DNA of 64,000 bases, from NCBI GenBank assembly GCA_963744225.1, contig CAVUSV010000004.1:124001-188000 (forward strand), given 5' to 3'. This DNA is from Bog-473 sp963744225 (GTDB lineage Bacteria > Actinomycetota > Acidimicrobiia > Acidimicrobiales > RAAP-2). The notes under the pieces were generated by a model. That model saw only the letters and a list, made by a program, of their open reading frames with translations. It made no database searches and was not told the origin of the DNA. Of this stretch, positions 1-8,902 are shown piece after piece (within the stretch, counting starts at the first letter, position 1; every line of letters begins with the position of its first letter). The translations under genes and the position numbers were made by a program.

Positions 1-59
1 TCCGCCAGGTAGGACCCGTCCTGGCCGGTGACGCCTGTGATCAATGCCCGCTTCGTCAT
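1..59 (-). CDS. gmd: GDP-mannose 4,6-dehydratase, N-terminal fragment
   Basis: Only the first 19 codons lie in the window; the gene runs off the left edge. The start ATG is at 57-59 on the minus strand. The visible residues read MTKRALITGVTGQDGSYLA, which carries the Rossmann glycine motif in the exact GVTGQDGSYLA form typical of GDP-mannose 4,6-dehydratase. That enzyme converts GDP-mannose to the 4-keto-6-deoxy sugar for GDP-fucose or rhamnose-type sugars. A glycosyltransferase starts 59 bp away on the other strand, consistent with a surface-polysaccharide locus to the left. Family call is strong for such a short piece, but a related sugar-nucleotide dehydratase cannot be excluded. Confidence 0.8.
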   Translation of the reverse strand, partial: MTKRALITGVTGQDGSYLA

Positions 60-118
60 TGGGGCAAAACGCTAGCCGACCGGCGTCGAGCCCCACCCCG
101 CGCGCCTAGGGTGCCGTC

Positions 119-1162
119 GTGCCGAGCGCATCCATGCTCTCCTTTCGCCTCGGCGGAGGCGACGGGGTCGCCGTGGAGGCGGCCAAGTGGGCCGCTGCGA
201 TGGGCCAGCTCGGATGGGATGTCCACACCGTGGCCGGTGCAGGCCCGGTCGACACCGTCCTGCCCGGGCTCGCGCTGGACGCGCCCGAGCCGCCGACACG
301 GGACGAGGTGGAGGGTGCGCTGGCAGGCGCCGACCTCGTCATCGTCGAGAACCTGTGCTCGCTCCCCCTCAACCCCGGGGCGGCACGCGTCGTGGCGACT
401 GCGTGCGCGGGGCGACCGACACTCCTGCACCATCACGACCTCCCCTGGCAGCGACCGCACCTCGCCCATCTCCCGCCGCCACCCGACGACGCGGCGTGGG
501 CGCACGTGACGATCAACGAGCTGAGCCGGGCGGAACTGGCGGCGCGGGGAATTGCGGCCACGACGGTCTACAACGCGTTCGATCCCGACCCGCCACCCGG
601 AGACCGTGCTCGCACGCGCACCGCACTCGGCGTGCCCGACGAGGCCATGGTGTTGCTCCAACCCACACGGGCGCTCGCCCGCAAGAACATCGCGGGGGCG
701 ATCGCGCTGGCGGAAGCCGTCGGCGGCACGTACTGGCTCCTCGGGCCAGCTGAGGACGGCTTCGGGCCCGAACTCGAGCGCGTCGTCGCGCGGGCGCGCT
801 GCCCGGTTCTCCTCGGTGAACCCGAGGGTGGTTGTGCCGTTGCGGATGCGTACGCGGCCAGCGATGCCGTGCTGCTGCCGTCGTTCTGGGAGGGGTTCGG
901 CAACCCCTCGGTGGAGTCGGCGACGCACCGGCGGCCGCTCGCCGTGGGCTCCTACCCCGTTGCGACCGAGCTGGCGGCGTTCGGGTTCCGCTGGTTCGAT
1001 GCCTCCATCCCTGCTCCCCTGGCGGCCTGGCTCCGCGAGCCGGACCAGCGGCTGCTGGAGCACAACCACGCGGTGGCAGCGGAGCATTTCAACCTCGCCG
1101 ACCTCCCGGCCCGGTTGTCCCGCGTCCTGCGGCGAGTCCCGGGACTCCCCGCCTCGGTATGA
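119..1162 (+). CDS. Glycosyltransferase, GT4-like (GT-B fold)
   Basis: A protein of about 347 residues with the layout of a GT-B retaining glycosyltransferase. The N-terminus has a glycine-rich nucleotide-sugar enzyme start (SFRLGGGDGVAVEAAKW), and the C-terminal half holds the family signature region DAVLLPSFWEGFGNPSVESATHRRP, where the E-x7-E pair contacts the donor nucleotide sugar. No membrane segment or signal peptide is seen, so it is probably cytosolic. The acceptor cannot be told. The start could be GTG 119 or ATG 134, which is in frame and begins nearer the conserved part. It is divergent from gmd, which suggests a joint role in building a cell-surface glycan. Confidence 0.8.
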   Translation: MPSASMLSFRLGGGDGVAVEAAKWAAAMGQLGWDVHTVAGAGPVDTVLPGLALDAPEPPTRDEVEGALAGADLVIVENLCSLPLNPGAARVVATACAGRPTLLHHHDLPWQRPHLAHLPPPPDDAAWAHVTINELSRAELAARGIAATTVYNAFDPDPPPGDRARTRTALGVPDEAMVLLQPTRALARKNIAGAIALAEAVGGTYWLLGPAEDGFGPELERVVARARCPVLLGEPEGGCAVADAYAASDAVLLPSFWEGFGNPSVESATHRRPLAVGSYPVATELAAFGFRWFDASIPAPLAAWLREPDQRLLEHNHAVAAEHFNLADLPARLSRVLRRVPGLPASV

Positions 1163-1174
1163 CCGTTCGGTAAC

Positions 1175-1807
1175 GTGAGGACGATGTCAGGTGCGATCCA
1201 GACCGCGGCGCGGCGGCTCACGGCCGAGCAACGACGCCAGCAGCTCTTCGCAGTCGCGCTCGAGTTGTTCGCCCAACGAGGGTACCGCCCCACGACGATG
1301 GACGACATTGCCGAGGCCGCGGGGGTCACCAAGCCGTTGCTCTACCAGCACTTCTCGTCCAAACGGGCGCTCTACCTCGAACTGGTCGACTCCATCGCCC
1401 AGGACCTGCTGACCGCCATCAGACACGGCCTGATGGAGGCCGAGGGACCGCGCCAGCAGGTGCAACTGGGCTTCGCGGCGTACTTCCGTCTCGTGGTCAG
1501 CCACGAGGCGGAATTCCGGCTTCTCTATGGCCGCGACCACGCCGACGACCAGGAGCTGGGTCGGGCGTTGCGGGCCGTGGAGGACGCGATCGCGGTCGCG
1601 ATCGATCCGCTCATTGATGCCGGCCTCGACGACGACCATCGCCGCCTGCTGGCCTACGGGATCGTGGGCATGGCCGAAGGGGCGAGCCGGCGCTTCATGG
1701 CGCAGCGCCCCGACTCCGACGCCGAGCTCGAGGAAGAAGCACAAAAGCTGGCCCGGCGGGTGGCCGACCTGGCGTGGGCCGGGCTGCGGTCCGTGCACGC
1801 GGACTGA
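1175..1807 (+). CDS. TetR-family transcriptional regulator
   Basis: About 210 residues. Residues 15-65 form the TetR helix-turn-helix: a helix around LFAVALELFAQRGY, then TTMDDIAEAAGVTKPLLYQHFSSK, followed by an all-helical ligand-binding domain. The reading frame opens at GTG 1175; ATG 1184 three codons on is an equally good start. It starts 13 bp after the glycosyltransferase on the same strand. The next gene is convergent, so its target is not obvious; the acyl-CoA dehydrogenase promoter at 4.85 kb, which carries an inverted repeat, is one possibility but this is inference. Confidence 0.88.
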   Translation: MRTMSGAIQTAARRLTAEQRRQQLFAVALELFAQRGYRPTTMDDIAEAAGVTKPLLYQHFSSKRALYLELVDSIAQDLLTAIRHGLMEAEGPRQQVQLGFAAYFRLVVSHEAEFRLLYGRDHADDQELGRALRAVEDAIAVAIDPLIDAGLDDDHRRLLAYGIVGMAEGASRRFMAQRPDSDAELEEEAQKLARRVADLAWAGLRSVHAD

Positions 1808-1831
1808 GCGACGTGCGCCGGCCGGAGCGGC

Positions 1832-2359
1832 TCACAGCAGCGTGACGAGCCTCCGGCACAGACCCCACAACTCGTCGACACACGCCGCGTAGGCGTCCGC
1901 CTCCTTCCCGGCGGGGTCGAGAACGTCGTCGCGGTCGCACACCTCCACCTCGCCCAGACGCAGAGCGGCCACCCGCGCGCCGAGGCCGGGCGGCCCCGGC
2001 ACCAGCACGCGGCACAGATGCCGGATCGTGGCGGTCTTGGCGGCGGCGTCGGGGTATTGGCGCCTCACGAAGCGCACATGGTCGGCCTCCATGACGACCA
2101 CCAACTCCGCATGGACGAAGTCGACCCCGTGGACCTGGCGGCTCCGGTGGCGGCGGAAGTCCGCGTCCGCCAGCTCGGGCAGACGGGCCAGGGCCGTGCG
2201 GGTCCGCATACCCATCGGTTGGCCGTCGATGGTGTGCGTTCCCGCGGTCACGATGTGCAGCGGGTCGCCGGGACGACCGTCGCGCAGGTAGCGGAGCATG
2301 AAGCCCGCCATCACCGAACGGGCGGCGTTGCCCGTGCACAGCACCAGCAGGTCGGTCAT
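1832..2359 (-). CDS. Low-molecular-weight protein tyrosine phosphatase-like protein
   Basis: 175 residues with the P-loop C-T-G-N-A-A-R-S at residues 8-15 (nucleophile Cys8, Arg14), the CX5R signature of LMW-PTP and arsenate-reductase folds. An Asp-Pro (VLDPAGKEADAY) near residue 140 matches the general-acid DP motif of LMW-PTPs, which favours a phosphatase over an arsenate reductase. It would dephosphorylate phosphotyrosine or a small phosphate ester in the cytoplasm. The start ATG overlaps the stop of the upstream kinase-like gene by four bases (ATGA), so the two are translationally coupled and a kinase-phosphatase pairing is possible. Confidence 0.8.
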   Translation of the reverse strand: MTDLLVLCTGNAARSVMAGFMLRYLRDGRPGDPLHIVTAGTHTIDGQPMGMRTRTALARLPELADADFRRHRSRQVHGVDFVHAELVVVMEADHVRFVRRQYPDAAAKTATIRHLCRVLVPGPPGLGARVAALRLGEVEVCDRDDVLDPAGKEADAYAACVDELWGLCRRLVTLL

Positions 2360-3444
2360 TCGGTTTCGAGCAACAGGGCCGGCGCGTCGACGTCGAGGGC
2401 GTGCTGGGCGTGCCGGGTCGTACTCGTGAGGAACATCAGATCGCCTCGATCGGTCCGCTGGACAACCATGGCCGCGACGATGGCCATCAGCACGCCCCCG
2501 AAGCTGTCGCGCCGGGTGTCCGCCCGCAGCTGCTCCATGGAGTACCCGCGGACGCCGCGGCGACACAGGGCGTCGTGGTAGTGGGCCAGCAGGTCGCTCT
2601 CGTGCGCCCGACGGTCCTCGATGGAGAGGCAGCCGCCGATGAAGTACGCCACGTCGAGGGATGCCCCGGTCCAGCTGGCAGTCTGCCAGTCGACGACCAC
2701 CGGCCTCGGGCTGCCGGACTGGAACAAGAGGTTGTCGAGCCGGAAGTCGCCGTGGCTGGTCGTCCGCGGACCGGTCTGCAGCCGCAGGTAGGCCGGGAGG
2801 TGCTCGGCAAAGAGCCGGCAGACGTCGCGGTGCTCGGGCGCCAGAGTGTCCTCATAGCGCTCGAGGAACCCCGGCAAGAGCGACCCCACGAGCATGGCGA
2901 GGAAGACCTCCGACTCCGGCGTGGCGCGATTGAGCCACTCCTTCCCGGCCAGGTCCGGGTCCTCCCAGCACGGGGCGTGCAGGCCGGCCATCTCCTCGAG
3001 GACGGCAGCGGCCACGTCAGGCCCACAGGCGGTGATCTGATCTCCCTGTACTGCGCCGGCAATGTCCTCGAGGAGCAGCGTGAACCATCCCGTTTCCGGT
3101 TCGACCTCGGCCAGGTAGGCGCCCGGGACGCGGGTGGCGACCCGGGCTGCGACCTCGCGGTAAAAGCGGACCTCTATTTCGTAGGCCCGCAGGGCAAGAC
3201 CGGTGCCACGGCTCTGGTCGTCGGCTGATGCGAACTTGCCGACGACGCTGCCAGGTCCGGCCCCAGGCTCGTCGTAGGTGAGCAGGAAGCGCGTCGTGTC
3301 TGCCATCTGGCCCGTGCCGATCGGCTTGGATTCGAACGCGACCACGCGGGCCCCGCCCACGAGCGCACCCGCCTCTGCGAGCGCACCGGTGAGCCATTCC
3401 GGCGTCACGTCTGCGGCGCGCCGGAGCAGGGTGGTCGGACTCAT
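2356..3444 (-). CDS. APH/EcKinase-like phosphotransferase
   Basis: 362 residues of the aminoglycoside-phosphotransferase fold. The catalytic loop reads HGDFRLDNLLF (residues about 228-238), with catalytic Asp and metal-binding Asn, followed by the DFG-equivalent VVVDWQTASW. In actinobacteria and in eukaryotic ACAD10/11, proteins of this type sit beside or are fused to acyl-CoA dehydrogenases and phosphorylate 4-hydroxyacyl-CoA. Here an acyl-CoA dehydrogenase lies 73 bp upstream on the same strand and a second, ACAD10/11-like one is at 14.2 kb. A role in hydroxy-fatty-acid use is therefore inferred rather than antibiotic resistance. It overlaps the downstream phosphatase gene by four bases. 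Confidence 0.78.
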   Translation of the reverse strand: MSPTTLLRRAADVTPEWLTGALAEAGALVGGARVVAFESKPIGTGQMADTTRFLLTYDEPGAGPGSVVGKFASADDQSRGTGLALRAYEIEVRFYREVAARVATRVPGAYLAEVEPETGWFTLLLEDIAGAVQGDQITACGPDVAAAVLEEMAGLHAPCWEDPDLAGKEWLNRATPESEVFLAMLVGSLLPGFLERYEDTLAPEHRDVCRLFAEHLPAYLRLQTGPRTTSHGDFRLDNLLFQSGSPRPVVVDWQTASWTGASLDVAYFIGGCLSIEDRRAHESDLLAHYHDALCRRGVRGYSMEQLRADTRRDSFGGVLMAIVAAMVVQRTDRGDLMFLTSTTRHAQHALDVDAPALLLETE

Positions 3445-3517
3445 GGGGGTCCGAGACTATTGGGCCGGACCCGGGCCGGGTGGCGAGGCGGCCGCCGGCG
3501 CCCCGGCGCCGGCGGGA

Positions 3518-4732
3518 TCAGTTGATGTGGATGCCGCTGATGGCTCGGCTGATGACCAGGCGCTGGATCTCCGAGGTCCCCTCGAAGATGGTGTAGATCT
3601 TCGAGTCCCGGTGCCACTGCTCGACCGGGTAGTCGCGGACGTAGCCGTAGCCACCGAGGATCTGAATGGCCTGCTCGGTGACCCACACGGCGTTCTCGCC
3701 GGCGTAGAGCTTGGACATGGAGCCCTCGCCGTTCTCGAACCTCTTGCCCGTGCTGGCCATGTTGGCGGCCCGATGCACCAGGAGCCGGGCGGCGTCGGTG
3801 TGCATCTTCATGTCGGCCAACTTGAAGGCGATGGCCTGGTTCTCGATGATGGCCCGCCCGAACTGCTTGCGCTCCTTGGCGTAGTCGAGCGCGTACTCGT
3901 AGGCGGCGCGAGCGATGCCGACCGCCTGAGCGCCGACGATGGGGCGGGAGGCCTCGAAGGTGGCCATGGCCGCCTGGGTCGACGTCTTCTTTCCCTCCTT
4001 GGCCCGGGCCAGTCGCTGGTCGAGCTTGTCCTTCCCGCCGAGCAGACAGCGCCCCGGCACGCGGCAATCCTCGAGGACGACCTCGGCGGTGTGAGAGGCG
4101 CGGATGCCCATCTTCTTGAACTTCTGACCTTGCGAGATCCCGGGCGTCCCCTCCGGCACGACGAAGCTGGCCTGCCCGCGGCTGCCAAGCGAGGGATCTA
4201 CCGACAGCACGAGCACGTGCGTGTTGGCGATGCCGCCGTTGGTGATCCAGGTCTTGGTGCCGTTGAGCGCCCACTCGTCCTTGGCCTCGTCGTAGACGGC
4301 ACGTGACTTGAGAGAGGAAACGTCGGAGCCGGCGTCAGGCTCGGACACGCCAAAGGCGGCCAACTTCACGTCGTCGGGTGTGCCGAAGCACTGGGGGATC
4401 CACTCGCCGATTTGTTCTGGCGTCCCGTTGGCGAAGATCCCGGCCACGGCGAGGGTGGAGCCGAAGATGGCCAGCGCAATGCCGGCATCGCCCCAGCTCA
4501 TCTCCTCGTTGACCAGGCACATCAGGAGGCCAGTCGGGTCGGAGAAACACTGGGCGACGAAGTCGAACGAGTACAGCCCGTTCTTGGCCGCCTCCTCGAT
4601 GATCGGCCACGGCGTCTCCTCCCGCTCGTCCCATTCGGGGCCGGCTGGCCGGACGACGTTCTCCGCGAACTCGTGCACCCACTTGACGATCTGGACCTGG
4701 TCCTCGTTCAACTCGAGCGAGAAGTCGGACAT
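3518..4732 (-). CDS. Acyl-CoA dehydrogenase
   Basis: 404 residues, normal length for the family. The order of motifs is complete: substrate/FAD region GVSEPDAGSDVSSLKSRA, NGTKTWITNGG, the middle beta domain, and the C-terminal FEGTSEIQR region that holds the catalytic glutamate of short- and medium-chain enzymes. It oxidises an acyl-CoA to the trans-2-enoyl-CoA with FAD, passing electrons to ETF. The start at ATG 4732 is chosen because an AAGGAGG ribosome site lies 8 bp upstream; the longer frame would start inside that site. Upstream lies a small inverted repeat (4844-4859) that may be an operator. It heads a minus-strand group with the kinase-like and phosphatase genes. Confidence 0.93.
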   Translation of the reverse strand: MSDFSLELNEDQVQIVKWVHEFAENVVRPAGPEWDEREETPWPIIEEAAKNGLYSFDFVAQCFSDPTGLLMCLVNEEMSWGDAGIALAIFGSTLAVAGIFANGTPEQIGEWIPQCFGTPDDVKLAAFGVSEPDAGSDVSSLKSRAVYDEAKDEWALNGTKTWITNGGIANTHVLVLSVDPSLGSRGQASFVVPEGTPGISQGQKFKKMGIRASHTAEVVLEDCRVPGRCLLGGKDKLDQRLARAKEGKKTSTQAAMATFEASRPIVGAQAVGIARAAYEYALDYAKERKQFGRAIIENQAIAFKLADMKMHTDAARLLVHRAANMASTGKRFENGEGSMSKLYAGENAVWVTEQAIQILGGYGYVRDYPVEQWHRDSKIYTIFEGTSEIQRLVISRAISGIHIN

Positions 4733-4843
4733 GGTGCGCCCTCCTTGGGCGACCCCGGCCACGGCCGGAGCCGGTCTCTGTTCAGGGGACCCGTTCCACG
4801 AGTGGAAACCTTCTCGCGGGTGGCCGCCCTCGACGATTCCTTT

Positions 4844-4859
4844 GTTACTGCAGAGTAAC
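4844..4859. promoter_or_regulatory. Inverted repeat upstream of acyl-CoA dehydrogenase, possible operator
   Basis: GTTACT-GCAG-AGTAAC: two perfect 6-bp arms with a 4-bp spacer, 112 bp before the acyl-CoA dehydrogenase start in the gap between it and cysS. It has the size and symmetry of a TetR- or FadR-type operator. No regulator gene is directly next to it; a TetR gene lies 3 kb away. Confidence 0.4.
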
Positions 4860-4924
4860 CTGCGGGGACGTCACGAGTCCAGCAGTTGGGCGTTCTCGCT
4901 GCTGACGAGGGCTTTCTCAGTGAC

Positions 4925-6319
4925 TCAGCGGCGGATGGCGGTGCCGGACGGGGTGTCCTCGACCGTCCATCCCCGAGCAACCAACTCGTCACGCAGCGCG
5001 TCGGCCTGGCCGAAGTCGCGGGCACGACGCGCGTCGTCCCGTCGTGCCACGAGCCGGGCGGCCTCCTCGTCAACCTCGTCGTCGGCGCCCCGCAACGAGA
5101 GCCCCAGCGCGGCGGCGAGAACCGCGGCGGTGCGGGCAAGGCGGCCTCCTTCGACCTCGTCGCCCGAATCGGCGGCGGAGTGCGCCGCCGACACCAGCTC
5201 GAAGACGCCCGCCAGCGCCCCTGGCGTGTCGAGGTCATTTTCCATGCGCGCCCGGAAGAAGGCCAGGGCCCCGGGGTCGGTCCCACTGGCCGGGTCCGTG
5301 CCCTCGACGACGAAGCCGGACGAGGTCTGCTCCAGGATCCCGGCGACGTCGAAGCGTCGGGCGAGGCCATCGAGCCGGTCGAGCGCCTTCTCGGCGTCGG
5401 CCAGCGTGTCGGGAGTGACCTCAATGGGCGAGCGGTAGTGCGCCCGCAACACCAGCAGACGGTAGGCCCGGCCGTCGGCGCGCGCAAGCAGGTCGGGCAG
5501 CGACGTGAAGTTGCCGAGCGACTTGGACATCTTCTCGTCTCCCACCATGACCCACCCGTTGTGCACCCAGTGGCGGGCGAAGGCGTGGCCGTCGGCTACT
5601 GCCTGCGCGCGCTCGTTCTCGTGGTGCGGGAAGGCCAGGTCCTGTCCGCCGCCATGCAGGTCGAACCCGTCGCCCAGCAGGTCGAGCGACATCACGACGC
5701 ACTCCGTGTGCCAGCCCGGCCGACCGGCACCCCAGGGGGCATTCCAGGCCGGCTCGCCCTCTTTCGCCTTCTTCCAAAGGGCGAAGTCGAGAGGCGAACG
5801 CTTCTCTTCGGTGCTCTCCACCCGGGCGCCGGCCCGGAGCGAGTCGAGGCTCTGACGGGCCAACAGTCCATAGCCCTCGACCTTGTCCACCTCGAGATAG
5901 ACGCCGTCTGCCGTCTCGTAGGCGACGTCGCGGGCGAGGAGATCCGCGACCAGCTCGACCATTTCAGCGATATAGGCGGTGGCATGGGGGGTGTCATCGG
6001 GTCGCAGCACAGTGAGCGCGTCCATCGCCTGCCACCAGCGCGCCTCGAACTCGGTGGCCACCTCGGGCTCGGTGCGTCCCTGCGCTGCCGCCCGCTTGAT
6101 GATGTTGTCGTCCACGTCGGTGATGTTCGAGACGTAGCGCACGGCGAGCCCCGTGAAGAGCAGATACCGACGGAGCACGTCGAAGACGAGGCTGTAGCGC
6201 CCGTGCCCGATGTGGGGCAGGTCATAGACCGTCGGGCCGCACACGTACATCGTGACCTCGCCCTCGGTTCGCAGCTCGAGTGGGTGGATCGTGCCCGTGG
6301 CGGTGTCGTGAAGGAGCAC
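4925..6319 (-). CDS. cysS: Cysteinyl-tRNA synthetase
   Basis: 464 residues, class I synthetase. It has the zinc Cys27 in MYVCGPTVYD, the HIGH motif at 36-39 (HIGHG), the WHTEC and FPHHENE zinc-site residues, and KMSKS at 263-267. This separates it from MshC, the mycothiol ligase paralogue, which is shorter and lacks the long anticodon-binding tail. It charges tRNA-Cys in the cytoplasm. The start is GTG 6319, giving an N-terminus (LLHDTATGTIHPLE) that matches the family. The start codon is only 23 bp from that of valS on the other strand, so the leader must be very short. Confidence 0.95.
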   Translation of the reverse strand: MLLHDTATGTIHPLELRTEGEVTMYVCGPTVYDLPHIGHGRYSLVFDVLRRYLLFTGLAVRYVSNITDVDDNIIKRAAAQGRTEPEVATEFEARWWQAMDALTVLRPDDTPHATAYIAEMVELVADLLARDVAYETADGVYLEVDKVEGYGLLARQSLDSLRAGARVESTEEKRSPLDFALWKKAKEGEPAWNAPWGAGRPGWHTECVVMSLDLLGDGFDLHGGGQDLAFPHHENERAQAVADGHAFARHWVHNGWVMVGDEKMSKSLGNFTSLPDLLARADGRAYRLLVLRAHYRSPIEVTPDTLADAEKALDRLDGLARRFDVAGILEQTSSGFVVEGTDPASGTDPGALAFFRARMENDLDTPGALAGVFELVSAAHSAADSGDEVEGGRLARTAAVLAAALGLSLRGADDEVDEEAARLVARRDDARRARDFGQADALRDELVARGWTVEDTPSGTAIRR

Positions 6320-6342
6320 TACCCAGGTACGGTAACCCGATC
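6320..6342. promoter_or_regulatory. Compact bidirectional promoter region between cysS and valS
   Basis: Only 23 bp separate the two divergent start codons. The segment contains a near-palindrome GGTACGGTAACC. Read on plus it offers TACGGT (6328-6333) as a -10 box nine bases before the valS ATG; on minus it offers TACCGT. No Shine-Dalgarno sequence is present for either gene. Leaderless transcripts are the simplest reading. The -35 regions would lie inside the opposite coding sequence. Confidence 0.45.
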
Positions 6343-8889
6343 ATGTCAACCCCCTTGACCGGCGCGCCCCGCGTCCCCGACAAGCCGACCCTCGAGGGTC
6401 TCGAGGACCGCTGGGCCGCCAGCTGGGACGAGAACGGCGCCTACCGGTTCGACGAGAGCGCCACTCGAGACCAGGTGTTCTCCATCGACACACCCCCACC
6501 GACCGTGTCCGGGTCGCTGCACATGGGGTCGGTGTTCGGCTACGTGCAGACCGACGCACTCGCCCGCTACCGCCGTATGCGGGGCTGGAAGGTCTTCTAT
6601 CCGATGGGATGGGACGACAACGGCTTGCCAACCGAGCGCCGGGTGCAGACCTACTTCGGCGTGAAATGCGACCCGTCACTGCCCTACGACCCCGACTTCG
6701 TGCCGCCCGACGAGCCGGGGCCCGAGGACATTCCGGTCAGCCGGCCCAATTTCATCGCACTGTGCCACCAGCTGACGGCCGAAGACGAGCGGGCTTTCGA
6801 GGCACTCTGGCGCCGCATCGGACTTTCCGTCGACTGGCGCCTGGGCTACGCCACCATCGACGACCGGAGCCGGCGGGCGAGCCAGCGCATGTTCCTGCGC
6901 AACCTGGCGCGGGGCGAGGCCTACTCCTCCGAAGCGCCGACGCTGTGGGACGTCGACTACCAGACCGCGGTGGCGCAGGCCGAGATGGAAGACCGCGAGC
7001 GTCCGGGCGCCTACTACCGACTGCGCTTCGACGACATCGAAATCGAGACGACCCGGCCCGAGCTGATCGCCGCCTGCGTGGCGCTGGTCGCGCATCCCGA
7101 CGACGAGCGCTACGCGCGCCGTTTTGGAACCAGCGTGCACACGCCGCTCTTCGGGGTCAAGGTGCCCGTGCTCGCCCATCCCCTCGCCGAGCCGGACAAG
7201 GGATCGGGTATCGCCATGATCTGCACGTTTGGTGACGTCACCGACGTGGTGTGGTGGCGCGAGCTCGACTTGCCCACCCGAAACATTTTGACGCGCACCG
7301 GGCGCATCACCGAATCACCGCCATCGGGCGTGCCCGACGCCGAGGCCTGGCGGGCCATCGCAGGGCGGACGGTGAAGCAGGCCCAGCGCGCCATGGTCGA
7401 CCTGCTCAAAGCGTCGGGCGACATGGTTGGCGAGCCCCGGGAGATCACGCACCCGGTCAAGTTCTACGAGCGGGGCGAGCGCCCTCTCGAGATCGTGACG
7501 AGCCGGCAGTGGTTCATCCGCAACGGTGGTCGCGACGAAGAGCTCCGCCAGGCGCTTCTCCAACGGGGCAAGGAGCTCGACTGGCACCCGCCCTACATGG
7601 AGGTCCGCTACGAGGACTGGGTGAACGGGCTGAACAGCGACTGGCTGGCCAGCCGGCAGCGGTTCTTCGGTGTGCCCATCCCGATCTGGTACCCCCTGGG
7701 GCCCGACGGCGAGCCGGACCACGAGTCGCCCATCGTGCCCGAAGAGGCCAGCCTGCCCGTCGACCCGACCACCGACACGCCGCCGGGCTACGCGCCCGAA
7801 CAGCGCAGCGCACCGGACGGCTTCGAAGGCGACCCCGACATCTTGGACACCTGGGCGACCTCGTCCCTCACCCCGCAAATTGCCTGCGGGTGGGAGGACG
7901 ACCCGAGTCTCTTCGCCGCCACGTTCCCGATGGACCTGCGACCCCAGGGATACGAGATCATCCGCACCTGGCTCTTTTCCACCATCCTGCGCTCCCACCT
8001 TGAGCATCACGTCCTGCCATGGCGGCACACGAGTCTCAACGGCTGGGTCCTCGACCCTGATCGTAAGAAGATGTCGAAGTCCAAGGGCAACGTGGTCACC
8101 CCCATGCCGCTGGTCGAGGAGTTCGGCTCCGACGCCGTGCGGTATTGGGCGTGCAACGGCCGACCCGGAACCGACACCGCGGTCGACACCGGAGTGATGA
8201 AGATCGGTCGCCGCCTCGCCATCAAGATCCTCAACGCCTCGAAGTTCGCGCTGGGCCGCCTCGGCGAAGGCGCGCCACCCGGCGCCGAGGCGGTGGGCGA
8301 GCCGCTCGACGTCGCGCTGCTGGCAGAGCTGGCCGACGTGGTGACGACGGCGACCGCATCGTTCGATCAGTTCGACTATGCCCGCGCGCAGGAAGTCACC
8401 GAAACTTTCTTCTGGTCCTTCTGCGACGACTATGTCGAACTGGTGAAGACGAGGGCGTACCGGGAAAGCAATGCCCCCGGCGCCGCCTCGGCCCAAGCCA
8501 CCCTTGCGCTCGCCCTCTCGATCTTGATCAGGCTCTTCGCCCCCTCGCTGCCCTTCGTGACCGAGGAGGTCTGGAGCTGGTGGCAGGAAGGCTCGGTGCA
8601 CCGGGCGCCGTGGCCCGACGTGGCAGAGATCGGCCAGCTCGCGGAGGCCGACCGGTCCGTCCTGGCGGTTGCGGCCGAGGTGCTCGGTGCCGTGCGCCGC
8701 GAGAAGACGGCCAACAAGCGATCCATGCGAGCGCGGGTGGGATGCCTCACCGTGACGGGTCCGCCGGCGGCACTTGCCGCGGTGCAGGCGGCCCGGGGTG
8801 ACATCACCGACGCTGGCGGGGTGGACGAGTTGAAGCTCGCGGAGGGCAACACCCTCATGGTGGAGGTGCGGCTCGCCGACGAAGCCTGA
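6343..8889 (+). CDS. valS: Valyl-tRNA synthetase, archaeal/alpha-proteobacterial type
   Basis: 848 residues. The N-terminal segment PPPTVSGSLHMG and GWDDNGLPTERRVQTYFGVKCDPS place it with the archaeal-like ValRS group. The class I first signature is HMGS at 60-63 where HxGH is expected, so the second histidine is replaced by serine. KMSKSKGNVVTP is intact at 576 onward, as are the editing domain and the anticodon-binding helices. It charges tRNA-Val and edits Thr-tRNA-Val. ATG 6343 is preferred: the frame extends upstream only into cysS-antisense sequence. Divergent from cysS with almost no spacer. Confidence 0.95.
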   Translation: MSTPLTGAPRVPDKPTLEGLEDRWAASWDENGAYRFDESATRDQVFSIDTPPPTVSGSLHMGSVFGYVQTDALARYRRMRGWKVFYPMGWDDNGLPTERRVQTYFGVKCDPSLPYDPDFVPPDEPGPEDIPVSRPNFIALCHQLTAEDERAFEALWRRIGLSVDWRLGYATIDDRSRRASQRMFLRNLARGEAYSSEAPTLWDVDYQTAVAQAEMEDRERPGAYYRLRFDDIEIETTRPELIAACVALVAHPDDERYARRFGTSVHTPLFGVKVPVLAHPLAEPDKGSGIAMICTFGDVTDVVWWRELDLPTRNILTRTGRITESPPSGVPDAEAWRAIAGRTVKQAQRAMVDLLKASGDMVGEPREITHPVKFYERGERPLEIVTSRQWFIRNGGRDEELRQALLQRGKELDWHPPYMEVRYEDWVNGLNSDWLASRQRFFGVPIPIWYPLGPDGEPDHESPIVPEEASLPVDPTTDTPPGYAPEQRSAPDGFEGDPDILDTWATSSLTPQIACGWEDDPSLFAATFPMDLRPQGYEIIRTWLFSTILRSHLEHHVLPWRHTSLNGWVLDPDRKKMSKSKGNVVTPMPLVEEFGSDAVRYWACNGRPGTDTAVDTGVMKIGRRLAIKILNASKFALGRLGEGAPPGAEAVGEPLDVALLAELADVVTTATASFDQFDYARAQEVTETFFWSFCDDYVELVKTRAYRESNAPGAASAQATLALALSILIRLFAPSLPFVTEEVWSWWQEGSVHRAPWPDVAEIGQLAEADRSVLAVAAEVLGAVRREKTANKRSMRARVGCLTVTGPPAALAAVQAARGDITDAGGVDELKLAEGNTLMVEVRLADEA

Positions 8890-8902
8890 CCCAGGAGGCC
8901 GA

